This document shows, piece after piece, positions 1 to 12,399 of a stretch of 64,000 nucleotides of DNA; position 1 is the stretch's first letter; each line of letters begins with the position of its first letter. The stretch is from Piromyces finnis. Lineage: Eukaryota > Neocallimastigomycota > Neocallimastigomycetes > Neocallimastigales > Neocallimastigaceae. Both the position numbers and the translations under genes were made by a program. The DNA is taken from the NCBI GenBank assembly GCA_002104945.1, contig MCFH01000024.1, positions 1 to 64,000 of the forward strand, read 5' to 3'. The notes below the pieces were generated by a model. It made no database searches and was not told where the DNA came from. It saw only the letters and a program-made list of their open reading frames with translations.

Positions 1-805
1 TCCCCTTTTTTTGTTCTTGATGTTTTTCCTGCTTCTTTTTCGATATTATTTACTCTGTTCTATGCTATTCTCGTTTTATTTTTTTCTTGTTCCTGCTTCT
101 CTTGTTGTTGTTATGACTCTTGTTTTTTTATAGTAGTTCTTTTCTTCCTTTTTTATTACCTCCACAATTACTAGTTACTGATGTGTCTTGTATTCTCCAT
201 TATTTATTTTCAATTAACATCCCATGTTCTTTTATATAAGGCAATACCATATTTAATAAATTATTATAATCGTTAGCTCTAGATTTTTCTTCAATTTGGT
301 TTATAGCATCTTCACATTCCTTTAAAGACAGATTTTGATAAAAATTCTTATCTTCTTTTTCTTCCTCTTCATTAATTTATTTTTCATGTATTTTTTTATT
401 TTTTTTTTAAAATCTTAACTTTAATTAAAATATATTTTTTTCTTTATTATTAAAATACTTTCCAATAGGAAATCCGAAATCATATCTGCCATATCCACTA
501 TTTTAACATATTCATATTACTTTTAATGATTCGATTTAACATACTATTTTTATATTTTTTAATTTGACTTAAATTTTCATTTTTTTTTCAGTTAATTTGG
601 GTTTAAGATGTTCAATAGTGTATTTGTAATCTTTAGATTCTTCATCTTTAAAATTTAAATAAAGAACAGGATATTTATAAAATCCTCTCATGCTTTTTCT
701 ATTTTTAGAAACTTCTAAACTATCAAATAAATCATTTCTTAAATTTTTTCTATTAATAGGCCTTTCAAAGAATTCTTGAATCATTTTTAAATTAAAACTT
801 TTATT
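1..805 (-). pseudogene. AAA-ATPase-like/PD-(D/E)XK gene relic A
   Basis: This is a decayed member of the AAA-ATPase-like plus PD-(D/E)XK family common in anaerobic fungi. An open stretch at 569-805 matches the segment just after Walker A in the copy at 12.6-13.5 kb (NLKMIQEFFERP, then VLYLNFKDEE). Homology stops abruptly inside the expected Walker A, so the N-terminus is lost. The central ATPase region is deleted. Between about 430 and 530 the minus strand reads NSGYGRYDFGFP, the nuclease-like part also seen at 56.9 kb, out of frame with the first part. From about 330 to 190 it matches the C-terminal segment of that copy, and from about 150 to 1 it is a Gln/Glu/Lys-rich tail. It may run past the window edge. 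It is not expected to encode a working protein. Confidence 0.8.
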
Positions 806-844
806 GAGGAAAAGGAATCGATACTCAGTCCTAATAAATCCCAA

Positions 845-979
845 ATGCTTTCATCAAAACTCAATGATCCTGATATTTCAACAGATGAACTTTCCAAAGA
901 ATTTACTTCAGCTGCTCTTTCAATTGAAGATGTATTAAATATTATATATTTATATGTTTTTCTTGATAATAGAAAATAA
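845..979 (+). other. orphan exon-like ORF (44 codons)
   Basis: A short open frame begins with ATG and has balanced, acidic, protein-like composition (SSKLNDPDISTDELSKEF, then SIEDVLNIIYLYVFLDN) before a TAA. Its base composition is less extreme than the flanks, which suggests a coding remnant. It abuts the broken end of the AAA-ATPase-like relic, on the opposite strand. I do not recognise the family. It could be a stranded exon of a lost gene. Confidence 0.2.
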
Positions 980-1983
980 AATTTATCGTTATTATTTTTC
1001 TCACTTTTATCTTCATATGATATAAATAAAGCTTTATTAAAAAAAAATGAAAACTAAAATAATTATCAATTTTTTTTTAATTAAATAGATTTCATAATAT
1101 TTGTTTTTCATGGAAAAGCTGAATTTTTTAAATAATTTTATATTTATATTAATTATAAAATTATTATCTATATATTCATAATTATAATGATTTAAAAATT
1201 TTATAATAATTATCTTTTATTTGTTAAAGTATGATTTTATTTTTGTTTTTAAATTAAAAGTGAAGGTCGTTATTATTTCTAACCAAACTTCTAATAAATA
1301 TTAATAATAATTAAACCTTAATCATGTTTAATGATTTATAATATAATTTATGTAATATCAAGTTAAAAAATAGGTGTTAAAATAAAATATAATGAATATG
1401 CCTTGTTTAAAATTGTAGGATATTTTAAATATATTTTACTTTTCATGAAAATTCAATATTTTTACTATTTGTTATATAAATCTATTTCTTTTATAGATTA
1501 TGCAAATAATTGATAAAATTTTTATAAAAAAAAGGTAAAACTTTAAAAATAATTTTATGGCTATTTTTTCCTATAAGAAAAGTATTCAAATGGAATGTAA
1601 AAAAAAGTGAAAAAAATTTGAAAAAATTAAAATTTCAAAAAATAAAAGCATGAATTCAATTCTTTATCAACATTTCAATTATTCTTTATAAAATGGCTTT
1701 ATTAATATTTATTTTCTTGATAAAATAATATCAAAACGTTGAGTTATATCATGTGTATATCATTAAAATAATAAGTTTTTATTAATTTATGATATTTATA
1801 CATATTATATAATAATTAAATTAAAGTTTATTTTATTTAAAGCAAAAGAAAAAAAAACAAAGACATGTAATAAAACAAATAATAATATATTCTTTTTAAC
1901 TATATTTTTATCAAATTAATAATTATGTATTGAAAATTATCTATACATTTTATTATTATTATTACTACTACTACTACTACTAC

Positions 1984-2020
<37 letters not shown>

Positions 2021-2596
2021 TGATAAAGTTAAAATGTTAAAATATTAATTATTATTAAAAACATCTTTGAATGAAAATTATATATATATTTTATTTTCAA
2101 TCTAAAATTAAATTAAAAAACTTTTAGTTTCTTTATTTCTTTTAAAATACTTTTATTTGAATATTAATAATTCTTTTTATTATTGAACATTAATTTGCTT
2201 TTTTTAATAAGCTTTTTCAATTTTTATAATTTCTTTTTATTTAAACTTTTTTCAAGTAAAATTTTAAAAAATATTGAAATTTTTTGAAAAATTTTCAAAG
2301 TTTGAATTTTTCATTAAATTTTTTAATTAATTAATTAATTAATTATTCATCGTCCATTTAAAAAAATTTGATCTGAAAAAAAAATGCATTTGAACATTGA
2401 CACAAAAAACTTAAACTTTTTTTTAAAATTTTTACATTTTAAGAAATACTTTATTTTTTATAATTATTTTTTATTATATTTTATTTATATTTTATTTTTA
2501 AAAATAAATTATTACATGTTTTTTTTATTAATATAAATAATACAAATATATAAAACAAAAACTAAAACAAAATAAAAAATAAAAAATAATTATTAT
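980..2596. other. AT-only intergenic region
   Basis: No coding signal is visible. There is an ATT/ACT trinucleotide tract at about 1950-2016 and a short TTAA-rich run near 2320-2345. The last 130 bases are the probable 3' untranslated region of the ankyrin gene that follows on the minus strand. A related stretch occurs near 11.1-11.3 kb. Confidence 0.7.
1950..2016. repeat. ATT/ACT trinucleotide microsatellite
   Basis: A tract of ATT units with an internal block of ACT units, forming an imperfect compound microsatellite in intergenic DNA. Confidence 0.85.
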
Positions 2597-4249
2597 TTAT
2601 ACATTAAAAGTCCATTGATCATGATCAATATATCTATTAAAATATTTATGAAATTCATGGTTTTTTATTGTTGTAGATAATATGTAAGTATTTTTATCAT
2701 CTCCTCCTGCTTTTTTTAATTCTTTTAAAATATATTTTACTTTTTGTTCTGATGATCTTTTATCAATAACAAAGAGATTTTCAATGATTTTATAGTTGTC
2801 GTTCTTCAAGGCGAAAGTATACCATTCATCTTGAAAATTGTTATAATGAAGAAATTCCTTCACCAATAATAAAAATATTTTATTTTTCTTTTCTTTTATT
2901 AATAATTTTAATATATATTGAGGTATATTTAACTTTTCAATTTTTTTAAATTTGTTTTTTAATATTTCAATAATGTAATCGAAATTTTCATACGAAAAGT
3001 TTTTTTGATGAATTAAAAATTGTATCACATTGTTGAAGGAATTGTCCTTATCCAAAAATCTATAATTAATATCCGCACCTTTAGAAATAAGAAAGGTGCA
3101 CACATCTCTTCTATTTATTAATAATGTATAAATGACTAAAGGTACTGATTCATTAATTAATGTACTTGGAATCTCATAATTGAAGTTAGTGTATGAGAAC
3201 AAGTTTATTATTTTTTTAAGTGAATCAATAGAAAATCCTGAAGTAATACAATTTGTTAATACGTCATAATCTGAAGAGTTTATATCATTTATTAATATTT
3301 CATTTTCTTGATAAAAATAAAATATTCTTTCCATATTTCCGGTCTTTATAAATTGACTTAATTCCATTCTTTTCTTAATCAAAATTTTATTCAAATATCT
3401 GTTAAGATGATTAGTATCTAATATATTATTTAAGAAAATATTTTTATACTTATAGTTAATTATGAATTCATATAATTTAAGGGAGAATCCAGGATATATT
3501 ATATCATTATTATTATCCATTATGAATTCAATTTTTTCTCTAATTGAACTTGGAATATCATAACATGAAAAAAATTTTAATTGATCAAATGAACTACAAT
3601 AAATACACCTATAGTACCATTGATATGGTACATCAAAATTTCTTTCATTAATAATTATTTTATCAAATTGATCTTTCGATATGCTTTTTTTTGATTGGTA
3701 TATTTTAAGTAATTTAATAACAAAGTTTTTATCGCACTTATATTTGATATATTTGGATGCTAAATTGAAGTTAAAACTATAATTGTAAATATAATCTTTA
3801 ATCTCCATTATATTCCAATTTTTGTTTAAAAGATATGAAAGAGTTTTAGTAGTTAGTAAATTTTTTTCAATTAATAATTTGACTATATTAATATTGTGTT
3901 GAGTAAAATTAATATCGCCCCCTTTGCTGATAATGAAATCTGCAATTTTAAAATGATTGTTAGCAATTGCAGCGTATAATGGGGACTTTATTTCACCATT
4001 TTTGAAAATGATGAACTTGTTAAGCGGATAATTCTTTTTTTCAATTAACAAATCTAAATATGCAATTGGAACATTGTATTCAATTGCAGAAATGACCTCA
4101 TCAAAATCTTTTTCCTCAATTAAATGGTTTGGTTGAATCATTTCATTTGATACTTCTATATCCTCAAATAACTCTATATCTGAAGTGTAAGAATTATTTG
4201 ACAAGATCATTGTTGAAGTTTCAGTACTATCAATTTCAAAAGATGACAT
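2597..4249 (-). CDS. ankyrin repeat protein (550 aa)
   Basis: A single uninterrupted frame encodes 550 residues with no signal peptide or membrane helix, so it is probably intracellular. Ankyrin-type units are recognisable near residues 90-125 (SPLYAAIANNHFKIADFIIS, followed by KGGDIN) and near 360-400 (CTFLISKGADINYR). The rest is highly diverged helical sequence rich in Ile, Asn, Lys and Tyr. The first 40 residues are acidic and Ser/Thr-rich. Ankyrin proteins act as binding scaffolds, and the partner cannot be told from sequence. The ATG at 4249 follows a poly-A-rich leader, has no upstream in-frame alternative nearby, and was chosen for that reason. The gene stands alone among long spacers. 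The family is large and fast-evolving in anaerobic fungi. Confidence 0.85.
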   Translation of the reverse strand: MSSFEIDSTETSTMILSNNSYTSDIELFEDIEVSNEMIQPNHLIEEKDFDEVISAIEYNVPIAYLDLLIEKKNYPLNKFIIFKNGEIKSPLYAAIANNHFKIADFIISKGGDINFTQHNINIVKLLIEKNLLTTKTLSYLLNKNWNIMEIKDYIYNYSFNFNLASKYIKYKCDKNFVIKLLKIYQSKKSISKDQFDKIIINERNFDVPYQWYYRCIYCSSFDQLKFFSCYDIPSSIREKIEFIMDNNNDIIYPGFSLKLYEFIINYKYKNIFLNNILDTNHLNRYLNKILIKKRMELSQFIKTGNMERIFYFYQENEILINDINSSDYDVLTNCITSGFSIDSLKKIINLFSYTNFNYEIPSTLINESVPLVIYTLLINRRDVCTFLISKGADINYRFLDKDNSFNNVIQFLIHQKNFSYENFDYIIEILKNKFKKIEKLNIPQYILKLLIKEKKNKIFLLLVKEFLHYNNFQDEWYTFALKNDNYKIIENLFVIDKRSSEQKVKYILKELKKAGGDDKNTYILSTTIKNHEFHKYFNRYIDHDQWTFNV

Positions 4250-5831
4250 TTTTTTTATAATTTAAATGATTTTTATTGTGATTACGTGTTTTTTAAAAAT
4301 GATAATTTATTTTGTTAAATTGTAAAAACAAGACAATAAATTTAAAAATAAAAATGATAACAACATAACTATATTTACAATAAATAACATTTTAAACTTT
4401 TTTTAATAATTAATATTCATTGATTTAATATGATTCGTTAATTAAAATATCCTTAATAAATAAAGTTGTACTTTCTTTTTTCTTATTTCTTTACAGTTTT
4501 AATTTTATTTTTTTTTTAATATTATTATAAGTTATTTAATTAATATTATAATATATAAATATTAGATATTAGATATTAGGTTTTTTTTTTAAGATATCAC
4601 ATTTTTAAATGGATCAACCATTTTTAATATTTAAATAAAAAAAAAAACTATTTTTTCAATTCAAGGATCATATTAATTAAAATTTTTTTTTAATATTTAA
4701 AAAAATTTTATAAAATATGATAATAAAATTCAATAGTTATTACCTACTATTTAAACTTATTATTTATTTTGATATTACATTTTTTTTATTAATATTAAAT
4801 TATGAACTTTTTTTTATTATAATAATTAATAATATTAAGTTCATTAATGAATTAAAATGTAGTAAAATTCTATTGTTGCCATTAATATTATCATCATTAT
4901 TTTTATTAATAGAAATTAGTATTAAAATGCCTGCCTATAAAAGAAGATAGTAAAAAATGTAGTGAAATAAAACATTAAAATATGGGATAAAAATTTTTTC
5001 CTGTTAATAGATTTTCAGAATCTATCGAATTATATATAGAAATAGAGGAAACCGTTATTTCTTTTATTATATTATTATTCTACCTAAAATTAAAATTAGT
5101 TTTTGTTGTATAAGTCATAAAAATTTTTTAAAATAGATAAACTGAGATTCATTTTTATTTTTTTTTTAAATATTAACTAAATTATAACATAGAAAAAAGA
5201 ATTGATTCACAAAAAATTATAAAATTAAAATATTATAATATCAATGTGTAATAAACAATTAATAAATTATATTTATGTATTTATATTAATTAAATAGAAT
5301 ATTGATTTATACTCTTGTTAACAAAATTACTGATGATAAAGATACATTGAATTTATATAGATCTTTATGATATAAAGCAAATTATATTTTGAATGAAATT
5401 AATATTTACCATATTATTATGGCTAATAATAAACATATTTCAAGTAGGTTGGAATATTATCCCTTGAAATTTTTTGAAACTATAAATGAAAGGGGATACA
5501 TTATAATAAATTTAAAATCTTTAGTTTTATAAATGAATTAAAAATATTTGAATATAATTATTAAGTATATATTAGATAATGTTGAACTAATATCTGTTAA
5601 TAATATATTTATATAATTTTTTTTTTTTTTGAATATGTAGTTTTTATTTATCAATAGCTATAATTTTATTAAATTACATTATATATGAAAAAAGAAAAAA
5701 GAAAAAAAAATAAAATAATAAAATATATTAAAATTAAAATGAATAAAAGAAAACCAGATAGTAAAAAAAAAAGGATGAAAAGAGCTTCTAACTCTTCCCG
5801 TTCTTCGACACTGATTCATTACGAATTATTA
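4250..5831. other. AT-rich spacer with a weak coding relic
   Basis: Mostly structureless AT. At about 5300-5530 the plus strand shows a protein-like patch (NKITDDKDTLNLYRSL, a stop, then IYHIIMANNKHISSRLEYY) broken by stops, probably a gene remnant of unknown family. A 77-codon hydrophobic frame at 4717-4950 looks like chance in AT-only sequence. Confidence 0.5.
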
Positions 5832-7365
5832 TTATTTATTATTTGATTCTATATTTGAATTTCTTTTTTGCCTTATCCTTTTCAACATCGACACTCCCAG
5901 CAACAGTTGGTCTTGTGGTATACCTAAGGTACTTATATCCACCACTCTTGCAACATGAACAGTAATTAAGACAAACTGGATCAATAAATTTAGCATATTT
6001 TGAAACTCTAGCATCCAACCTGTATCCGCTTCTTGTTTCAATAGCCAATAGAAACCATAGGCAAACTCTGGGTACTCATAACATAATTTAATAAAATTTT
6101 TAGTTTCAATAAATTTATTATCGTCATAATATTGTGCTTTGATTGAATTTCCCTTGGGATCTTTCCAATAAATGTTTTTAACTGTTTTAATATCTCCATG
6201 CTTCTTTAATTTTTTATTAAGTGCCCTACTTGATTTGTACCATGTATATTTTCTAAATTTATGAATGTAATTTGCAAAGTGTGAGATAATATAATTTGAG
6301 TTTTCCCACTTGTTAGCATAACACATGTAACCTGAGCTAATGCGCATTTGGCCGACAATGGAGGAATATTCAAATCTTTTGAAATAAAGTATAGAGATAT
6401 AAACGATACAGCCTTATAAACTCCGGCAACCCATCATATTCCTTTGTTAACATTCTTCTGAACAATCCTATACCTAGCTTTGTTGGATCCAAGTAATGGC
6501 GCAAAGTATGAAACTCTGCTGATTACTTGTGAGTTAAGTATTAGCTTTTTGAAAGAAATAGGAATATTAGGATTTCTTAAGAATTTACTGACTTAGAAAA
6601 GTCCTTTCAAAATCTTATTATTAAGAATTTTAATAACTGATTTAAGGGAGAAATTCTTATTAAATGAAACACCAAGATAAGTATAGCAATCAGTAGTTGA
6701 AATGAGTTTTCCTGCTAAATAAAATATTGGATCTTTCTTGTTCTGATTTTCTGATGATTCAGAACGAATCACCATCGTTGAACATTTCTGGATAACAAAT
6801 TCCATTTCATTATACAAAATCCATTCATTAACTCTTTTTAGCAACTTTTTTAAGCATCCTCTTGATGGAGCACAAATAACTATATCATCTGCAAAAAGTC
6901 CACCACAGCATCGAATACCTCCTAAAATAACTCCGAGATCTTTGCACTCTTTAAAAATATCATTAATAAAGAGATTAAACAGAATAGGTGAAAGTGGGCA
7001 ACCTTGACGGACTCCTTTCTTCGCATCAAAAGATTTTGAGAATTGACCATCTAATTTGAAATTAGCCTTAGATGTTAAATATAAATTTTTGATAAATTGT
7101 AAACTCTTACTTCTGATTCCTAAACATTCTAATTTATGGAGAATATTACCGATTGGGACTGAATCGTATGCTTTCTTGAGATCTAAAAAGGCTAAATAAA
7201 TATCTTTATTATCTAATTGACATCTACGACATATTTCTTGGATTGAAATGAAAAGACTGATACTTTCTTCCTTTTTACGAAATCCAAATTGTTTGAATCT
7301 AATGAAATTATTCTCAAGACCATATTCTGAAATTCTAGTGTTTATTTCTAAGTCAAACAAACTAT
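5832..7365 (-). pseudogene. decayed 5'-truncated LINE reverse transcriptase
   Basis: This is a degenerate copy of the non-LTR retrotransposon that is better preserved at 51.3-53.7 kb. The longest frame (6593-7360) covers the reverse transcriptase core: AFLDLKKAYDSVP (motif A), GVRQGCPLSPILFN (motif B) and FADDIVICAP (catalytic motif C, FADD rather than YADD). It starts in the middle of the RT domain, so most of the 5' end is missing, as is usual after incomplete reverse transcription. A TAG replaces sense codons just after KGLF, and frames at 5832-6347 and 5839-6048 carry the thumb and C-terminal region, so several frameshifts are present. The cysteine cluster of the C-terminal zinc motif is degraded. 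It is non-functional. Confidence 0.9.
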
Positions 7366-9554
7366 ATACAATTAAGTTATTGTTTCATTTTTATTCACAC
7401 CAGCGGTTTTTAAATATTTCATTGTATATTAAAATATATTAAAATTGAGAATAGAATTGGATTTATTTTTATTTTTTTTTTTCTTTTACTAATATTAATT
7501 TAAAATCTTGCTATAATACTTCCTATTGTATTTTTATAATAAAACTATTATCCTATTTAAAATATTTGCCAAATTCATAATCTCTTTCACATTCATAATT
7601 TTCAAATAATTCTTTCAATACGATTTTCAATATTTTTTTTTTTCCTTTTGAATTAATAAATAATTTAATAACTTTAAATCTTAAGAATTAAAATATCTCT
7701 ATTTATGCAAATCATATATATTTAGACTGTATTGCTATTGACTATTTTATACTTTTATAATAATCATTGTTCATTTCTATTTATATATATATTATACTTT
7801 ATAATATGAGTTATATTAATATCATCATTTCATTATAAAATTGAAAAAGATAAAATGATATTTTATCCCATTTATATTTATATAAAAAGACTATTTTTAT
7901 AATGTTCAAATTCTTTCTTAAAAAAAAAATGAAAATTTATTAATAATTTAATTTTATAAAACATTTTGCCACCAATCATAGTTTAATATAGAAATATTTT
8001 TCAATAGGATGATTTTAGCTACTCTTTGATTGATGTATCATGGATCATGGATGTAACATCTAATAACTTACTACTGTAATTACATTTTATATTTAATGTT
8101 TATATGTTTTAACTTTATGGTTTAATTTTAATTATCATACTTTTACAATACTTTATTGTATTGATTTATTGTTATTTGAATTTTCAATAATTAATATATA
8201 TTATTTGACAAATACATGATAAAAAGGAAGATTACAAAAAAAAAAAAAAAAAGAGAGAGAGAATTGAGACAATTATTTCAGTATATTTATATAATAAATG
8301 TTTTGAAAATTACTGTTTTAAAAATTATTGAATTTTTAATGAAGAAATAATAATAATTTATTCAATAATATAATATTTATTTAATATACTACTTGGATAT
8401 TCATACAGTGTTATAATAAATAATTTCACAATATATATAAATGTTTTTTCTTTTTAAAGAAAAGAAAAACTAAAAGAATGTTATCAACCATTAAAATTAC
8501 AAACTTTTTAATTTTAATAATTATATATAATGGAAATGATACATAATACTAATCAATGTTTTTAATAGAGTTATTCATAAAATATTAATTATTGTTTATA
8601 AATGTATTCTTTTATTATAAAAATCGCAATATTTAATTAATAGTATATGAATATATATATATTGGAAGATATTTGGCGTTGTGTAATATATGTAATAATT
8701 AAAGCAGAGTTATTTCAATACCATAATTATAAAATGATGTTTGTTATTTTTATAAATATACTTTTAAGATATTTTTAAATATTAAATTAAAAATATACGA
8801 TTTCTGGCGATCAACATGAATATGTAATAGGTCCAAAAAAAGATAATTGTTTCAATTATAACAATAGCTTTGTTAAACAATATTTTCTATAATAATAATA
8901 ATTTTATTTCAATTTTGAGTAATATTAAATGAAGTAAATTTAGACAATTCGTTTTATAACATAAAAACTGTTTTGAAAAAATATATTTGTGATAATTTAT
9001 TTATTTATAAGTAATAACAGCAATATCAATCATAAAAAATATTGAATTTACAATATCCTACCATCATTTTCATTTTATGAAAAATTATTATAAAAAATGT
9101 ATCTGTTTTCATTATGGTATAAATAAAATATTATTGTTTATAGTACAAGGAATAATAAAAGTATATTATCCATGTAAATATTGAAATCAAATAAGTTAAT
9201 CTTGTTTATTATTAAAGAGATATTAAGATGATTCCATCAACTAATCTTATAATTTTTTAATATTAATATAATTGTAAATAATTATAGATGTATAATATTT
9301 TAAATTTAGTTTTAAAGTGTATATATTTGATATTTAATAAATAATAAACATTGAATAAAAATAAATAAAATGATAATTTTATTTATTTTATATAAATAAG
9401 TAAAGTTATCTATTAAAATTATGTTAATTTTTGAGTTAATGGTACATATAAAAATATATTACCTACAGATAGTACTACAATTAAAGAAATACACATTGTG
9501 AATATTGTTATCCACAAAGTGATTTTCGTTACAATAATCATTTTCTTTTTCAAA
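7366..9554. other. long AT-rich intergenic region
   Basis: No convincing gene is seen. The region is above 80 percent A+T by eye, with homopolymer runs (for example poly-A followed by a GA run near 8236-8264). No RNA gene was recognised. Confidence 0.6.
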
Positions 9555-9986
9555 ATAATTATAATTTAATATTTCAACATAATAAATGGAATCTTACTTA
9601 CAATATTTTAAATAATGATATTTCAATAGTAAATAAAAGAGAAGAAAAGGATAAAGATAATAATACAACAATTTATATGATTATGTTATTATGTTATTAT
9701 AGTAAATATCATGAAAATGCTTTAAATTTTTATAAGGGTAATAATGTACTTGATATAAATTTTATGAATGTGAATAATCTCAATCCATTTAATACAATAG
9801 AAGGTAAAGCAAACTATATAAATGATATATTAATTAATTAACTATATGAATAACAATCCAAAATTATATCATCCATGGTTGGTTTTAGATTATTCAAGTA
9901 AGTGATTTGATACGTAAGATTCATCATAGTTCGAATTATAAATTAAATGAAAGAAGTAAATTAATTATTTAATATACACTGATTTT

Positions 9987-10023
<37 letters not shown>

Positions 10024-10702
10024 ATTATTATCAGGAAGTGATAATTTAGCTAGTCTTTAACGTAAAAGAATTGTATGATAAGCAAGGTGAATTAAAAGAA
10101 ATAATAATTTTTCAGACAAAATGATCAACATTATTCTATTGTATCATCATATGATGGTAAATGTTTAAATATTACCGATGATGATTTATATATAGATTTA
10201 TCACTACTTTCTGAAAGTATGAAATGAATATCATTACATTTTTCTCCATTACAATAATTAATTCTGATTGTTCATCTCTATTTGCACGGATAACCAAAAG
10301 TACCTAATTCACTATTTTTGAACACTTCAATTACTAATTTCATTAACAATCTTCGTTATAACAACATCTATAACCAAGATATGAAAATATAGATGAACAA
10401 GATAAATGTTCATCTTTATTATTATTTATTATCTTGGTGATTTTATTAGTGATAGGATCAATATTAAATATAACATCAATACATTTATAATTATTATATC
10501 GTGCTCAGAATTTATCGTTCTTAATAATAAATTGTTCATATTTATTATTCTTCTCACAATAATAATAATTAATATTTTAATACATAATTGTTGTTATTGT
10601 TGTGTAAAATGTTGCAAATATTACAAAAAAAAAAAAAAAAAAAAAAAAAATAATAAAGATGATAATTCATTTGTAACTAGGGTTATACTATATAATAATT
10701 AG
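9555..10702 (+). pseudogene. unidentified gene relic
   Basis: Scattered protein-like segments suggest a dead multi-exon gene. At 9580-9840 one frame reads ISIVNKREEKDKDNNTTIYM, then LLCYYSKYHENALNFYKGNN, then DINFMNVNNLNPFNT, ending at a TAA. It continues in another frame (NNPKLYHPWLVLDYSS) up to a good donor-like GTAAGT near 9900. At 10130-10230 there is YSIVSSYDGKCLNITDDDL. Near 10390-10490 there are overlapping hydrophobic frames that could be membrane helices, and a poly-A tract at about 10625-10650. No family was recognised. Several stops and frame changes argue against a working gene. Confidence 0.4.
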
Positions 10703-12399
10703 AAAATTATTAAAAAATATAATTTAAAAGTTTTATAAACATTTTCTTTATTTTTTAAATGTTTCATAACTTTATAAAGCAATTTCATCCATAGCTCTAT
10801 ATAGCTTTTAAATATATATATTTTCTATACTTTTTATTTTAAACCATTCTTTTTCATTAAATTATTGTAACTCCAAAAAATAAGTACTCTTTTGGAAATA
10901 CTAATTTATTCTTTCTATAAAAAAATTATAGAGTAACTCTTGTTGATAAAAAAGAATCAAATTTTATAAGTCTGAATGGATATATATGAAAAAAATAAAT
11001 ATAAATATTTATTTGGAAATTCTTTTATTAAAATAGTTTTATTATCCTAGACGTATTGTTTAATGTAATTTTGTTAATTCCGCATTATCTATGATTGAAA
11101 TGGAATTCTTTTTATGCATAGAAAATATATTTTTATATATTTTTTACTTTTATTTTTAAAAATAAATTACTACATGTGTTTTTATTAAAAAAAAATAATA
11201 TAATATATAAAATTATAAAATAATAAAAAAAAAAAGCAACAAAAATAAATATATAAAACTGTATATTAAAGTTTTATTTGAATGGATTAAAATGAAATAT
11301 AAATATAAATAATGAAGTGTTCATATATTATTTTTAAAAAGTTAAAAAGAAATATTTAAATAATATAATCTCTTCCTTTATTAAAAAAAATCACAATAAA
11401 ACAATAATAATAATGTAGCAAGAAAGAGTATAAACTATTTTTCACGATTACAAATAATAAAATAATAAAATTAATAAAATAGTAAGCTAATACTAGTTTT
11501 ATTTAAATTTAAATTAGGAATATTTGTAAATGAGAATAAAAAAGAATGTTTAAGGAATTTAATTTTTGATTCATTTAATATTTTCTAAAGTAATAATACA
11601 AAAAAGGATTTAGGATATAATGTGGAGGATAGATAAAGAATTCCAAAAAATATATAGAAACATACCGTGAATTTCAAATGCAATTCGATATCCAGAAATT
11701 TAATTATTAAGTTTAGCAAAAAGTTATAATAAAACTACAAAAAAATTAAAAAAAAATGAGCAATATTATGAATTAAAATCGTAAAAAGATAATTTATTTT
11801 TTCCTAAATTACATTTTTATTAAAGTATTACACATTATAGATTATTTATATTTTATTACTTTTTTATTTTTAATTTTATATAAACTTTAACTATTAAGTA
11901 TATTTTAATAATAATAACATCTTCATATTTAATATTTATTTTCAACTATCTTTAAAAAAAATTCTTTATTTTAATATGTTAGAAATTAAAAAAAAAAAAA
12001 AAACATTGAGACTTTTCAAATTATTTTAGTTAAAATAGTCATTTATTTGCATATTCATTTATTAATTTATATATATTAATTTATTTATTCATTAATATAA
12101 TAATAGATTCATTCATTTATCTATTAATAAATTGATTCTTTCATTATTTTATTTAATTAATAATTCTTTTATTCAGTTATATATCATTTGATTTATTCAT
12201 TTATTTAATGATTTTGAAATAAGTAAAATTTTAAACTTTTTCATATGTCAAATTACATTTTTATCTATTAAAAAATATTAAGAATTTACCAATATTTATC
12301 AATGTATATTTAAAAATTATAGTTAATTATTAAATGGTAGAGTAATGGTTCTAATTTACTATTCAAAGATGTATATATAGATTATAATTTAAATTAATC
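10703..12399. other. AT-rich spacer with an ankyrin 3'-end relic
   Basis: Mostly structureless. At about 11125-11290 the sequence resembles the 3' untranslated region and last codons of the ankyrin gene at 2.6 kb (shared AAAAATAAATTA then TACATG, poly-T, and a similar end), suggesting a second, decayed ankyrin gene end on the minus strand. Broken protein-like patches also occur near 11520-11750. Confidence 0.45.

Noticed and set aside
4717-4950. 77-codon hydrophobic frame
   Set aside because: Composition is what AT-only DNA gives by chance (Ile, Leu, Asn, Phe); no domain, signal or context support.
7248-7442. Plus-strand 64-codon frame
   Set aside because: Antisense of the decayed LINE reverse transcriptase and its AT-rich flank.
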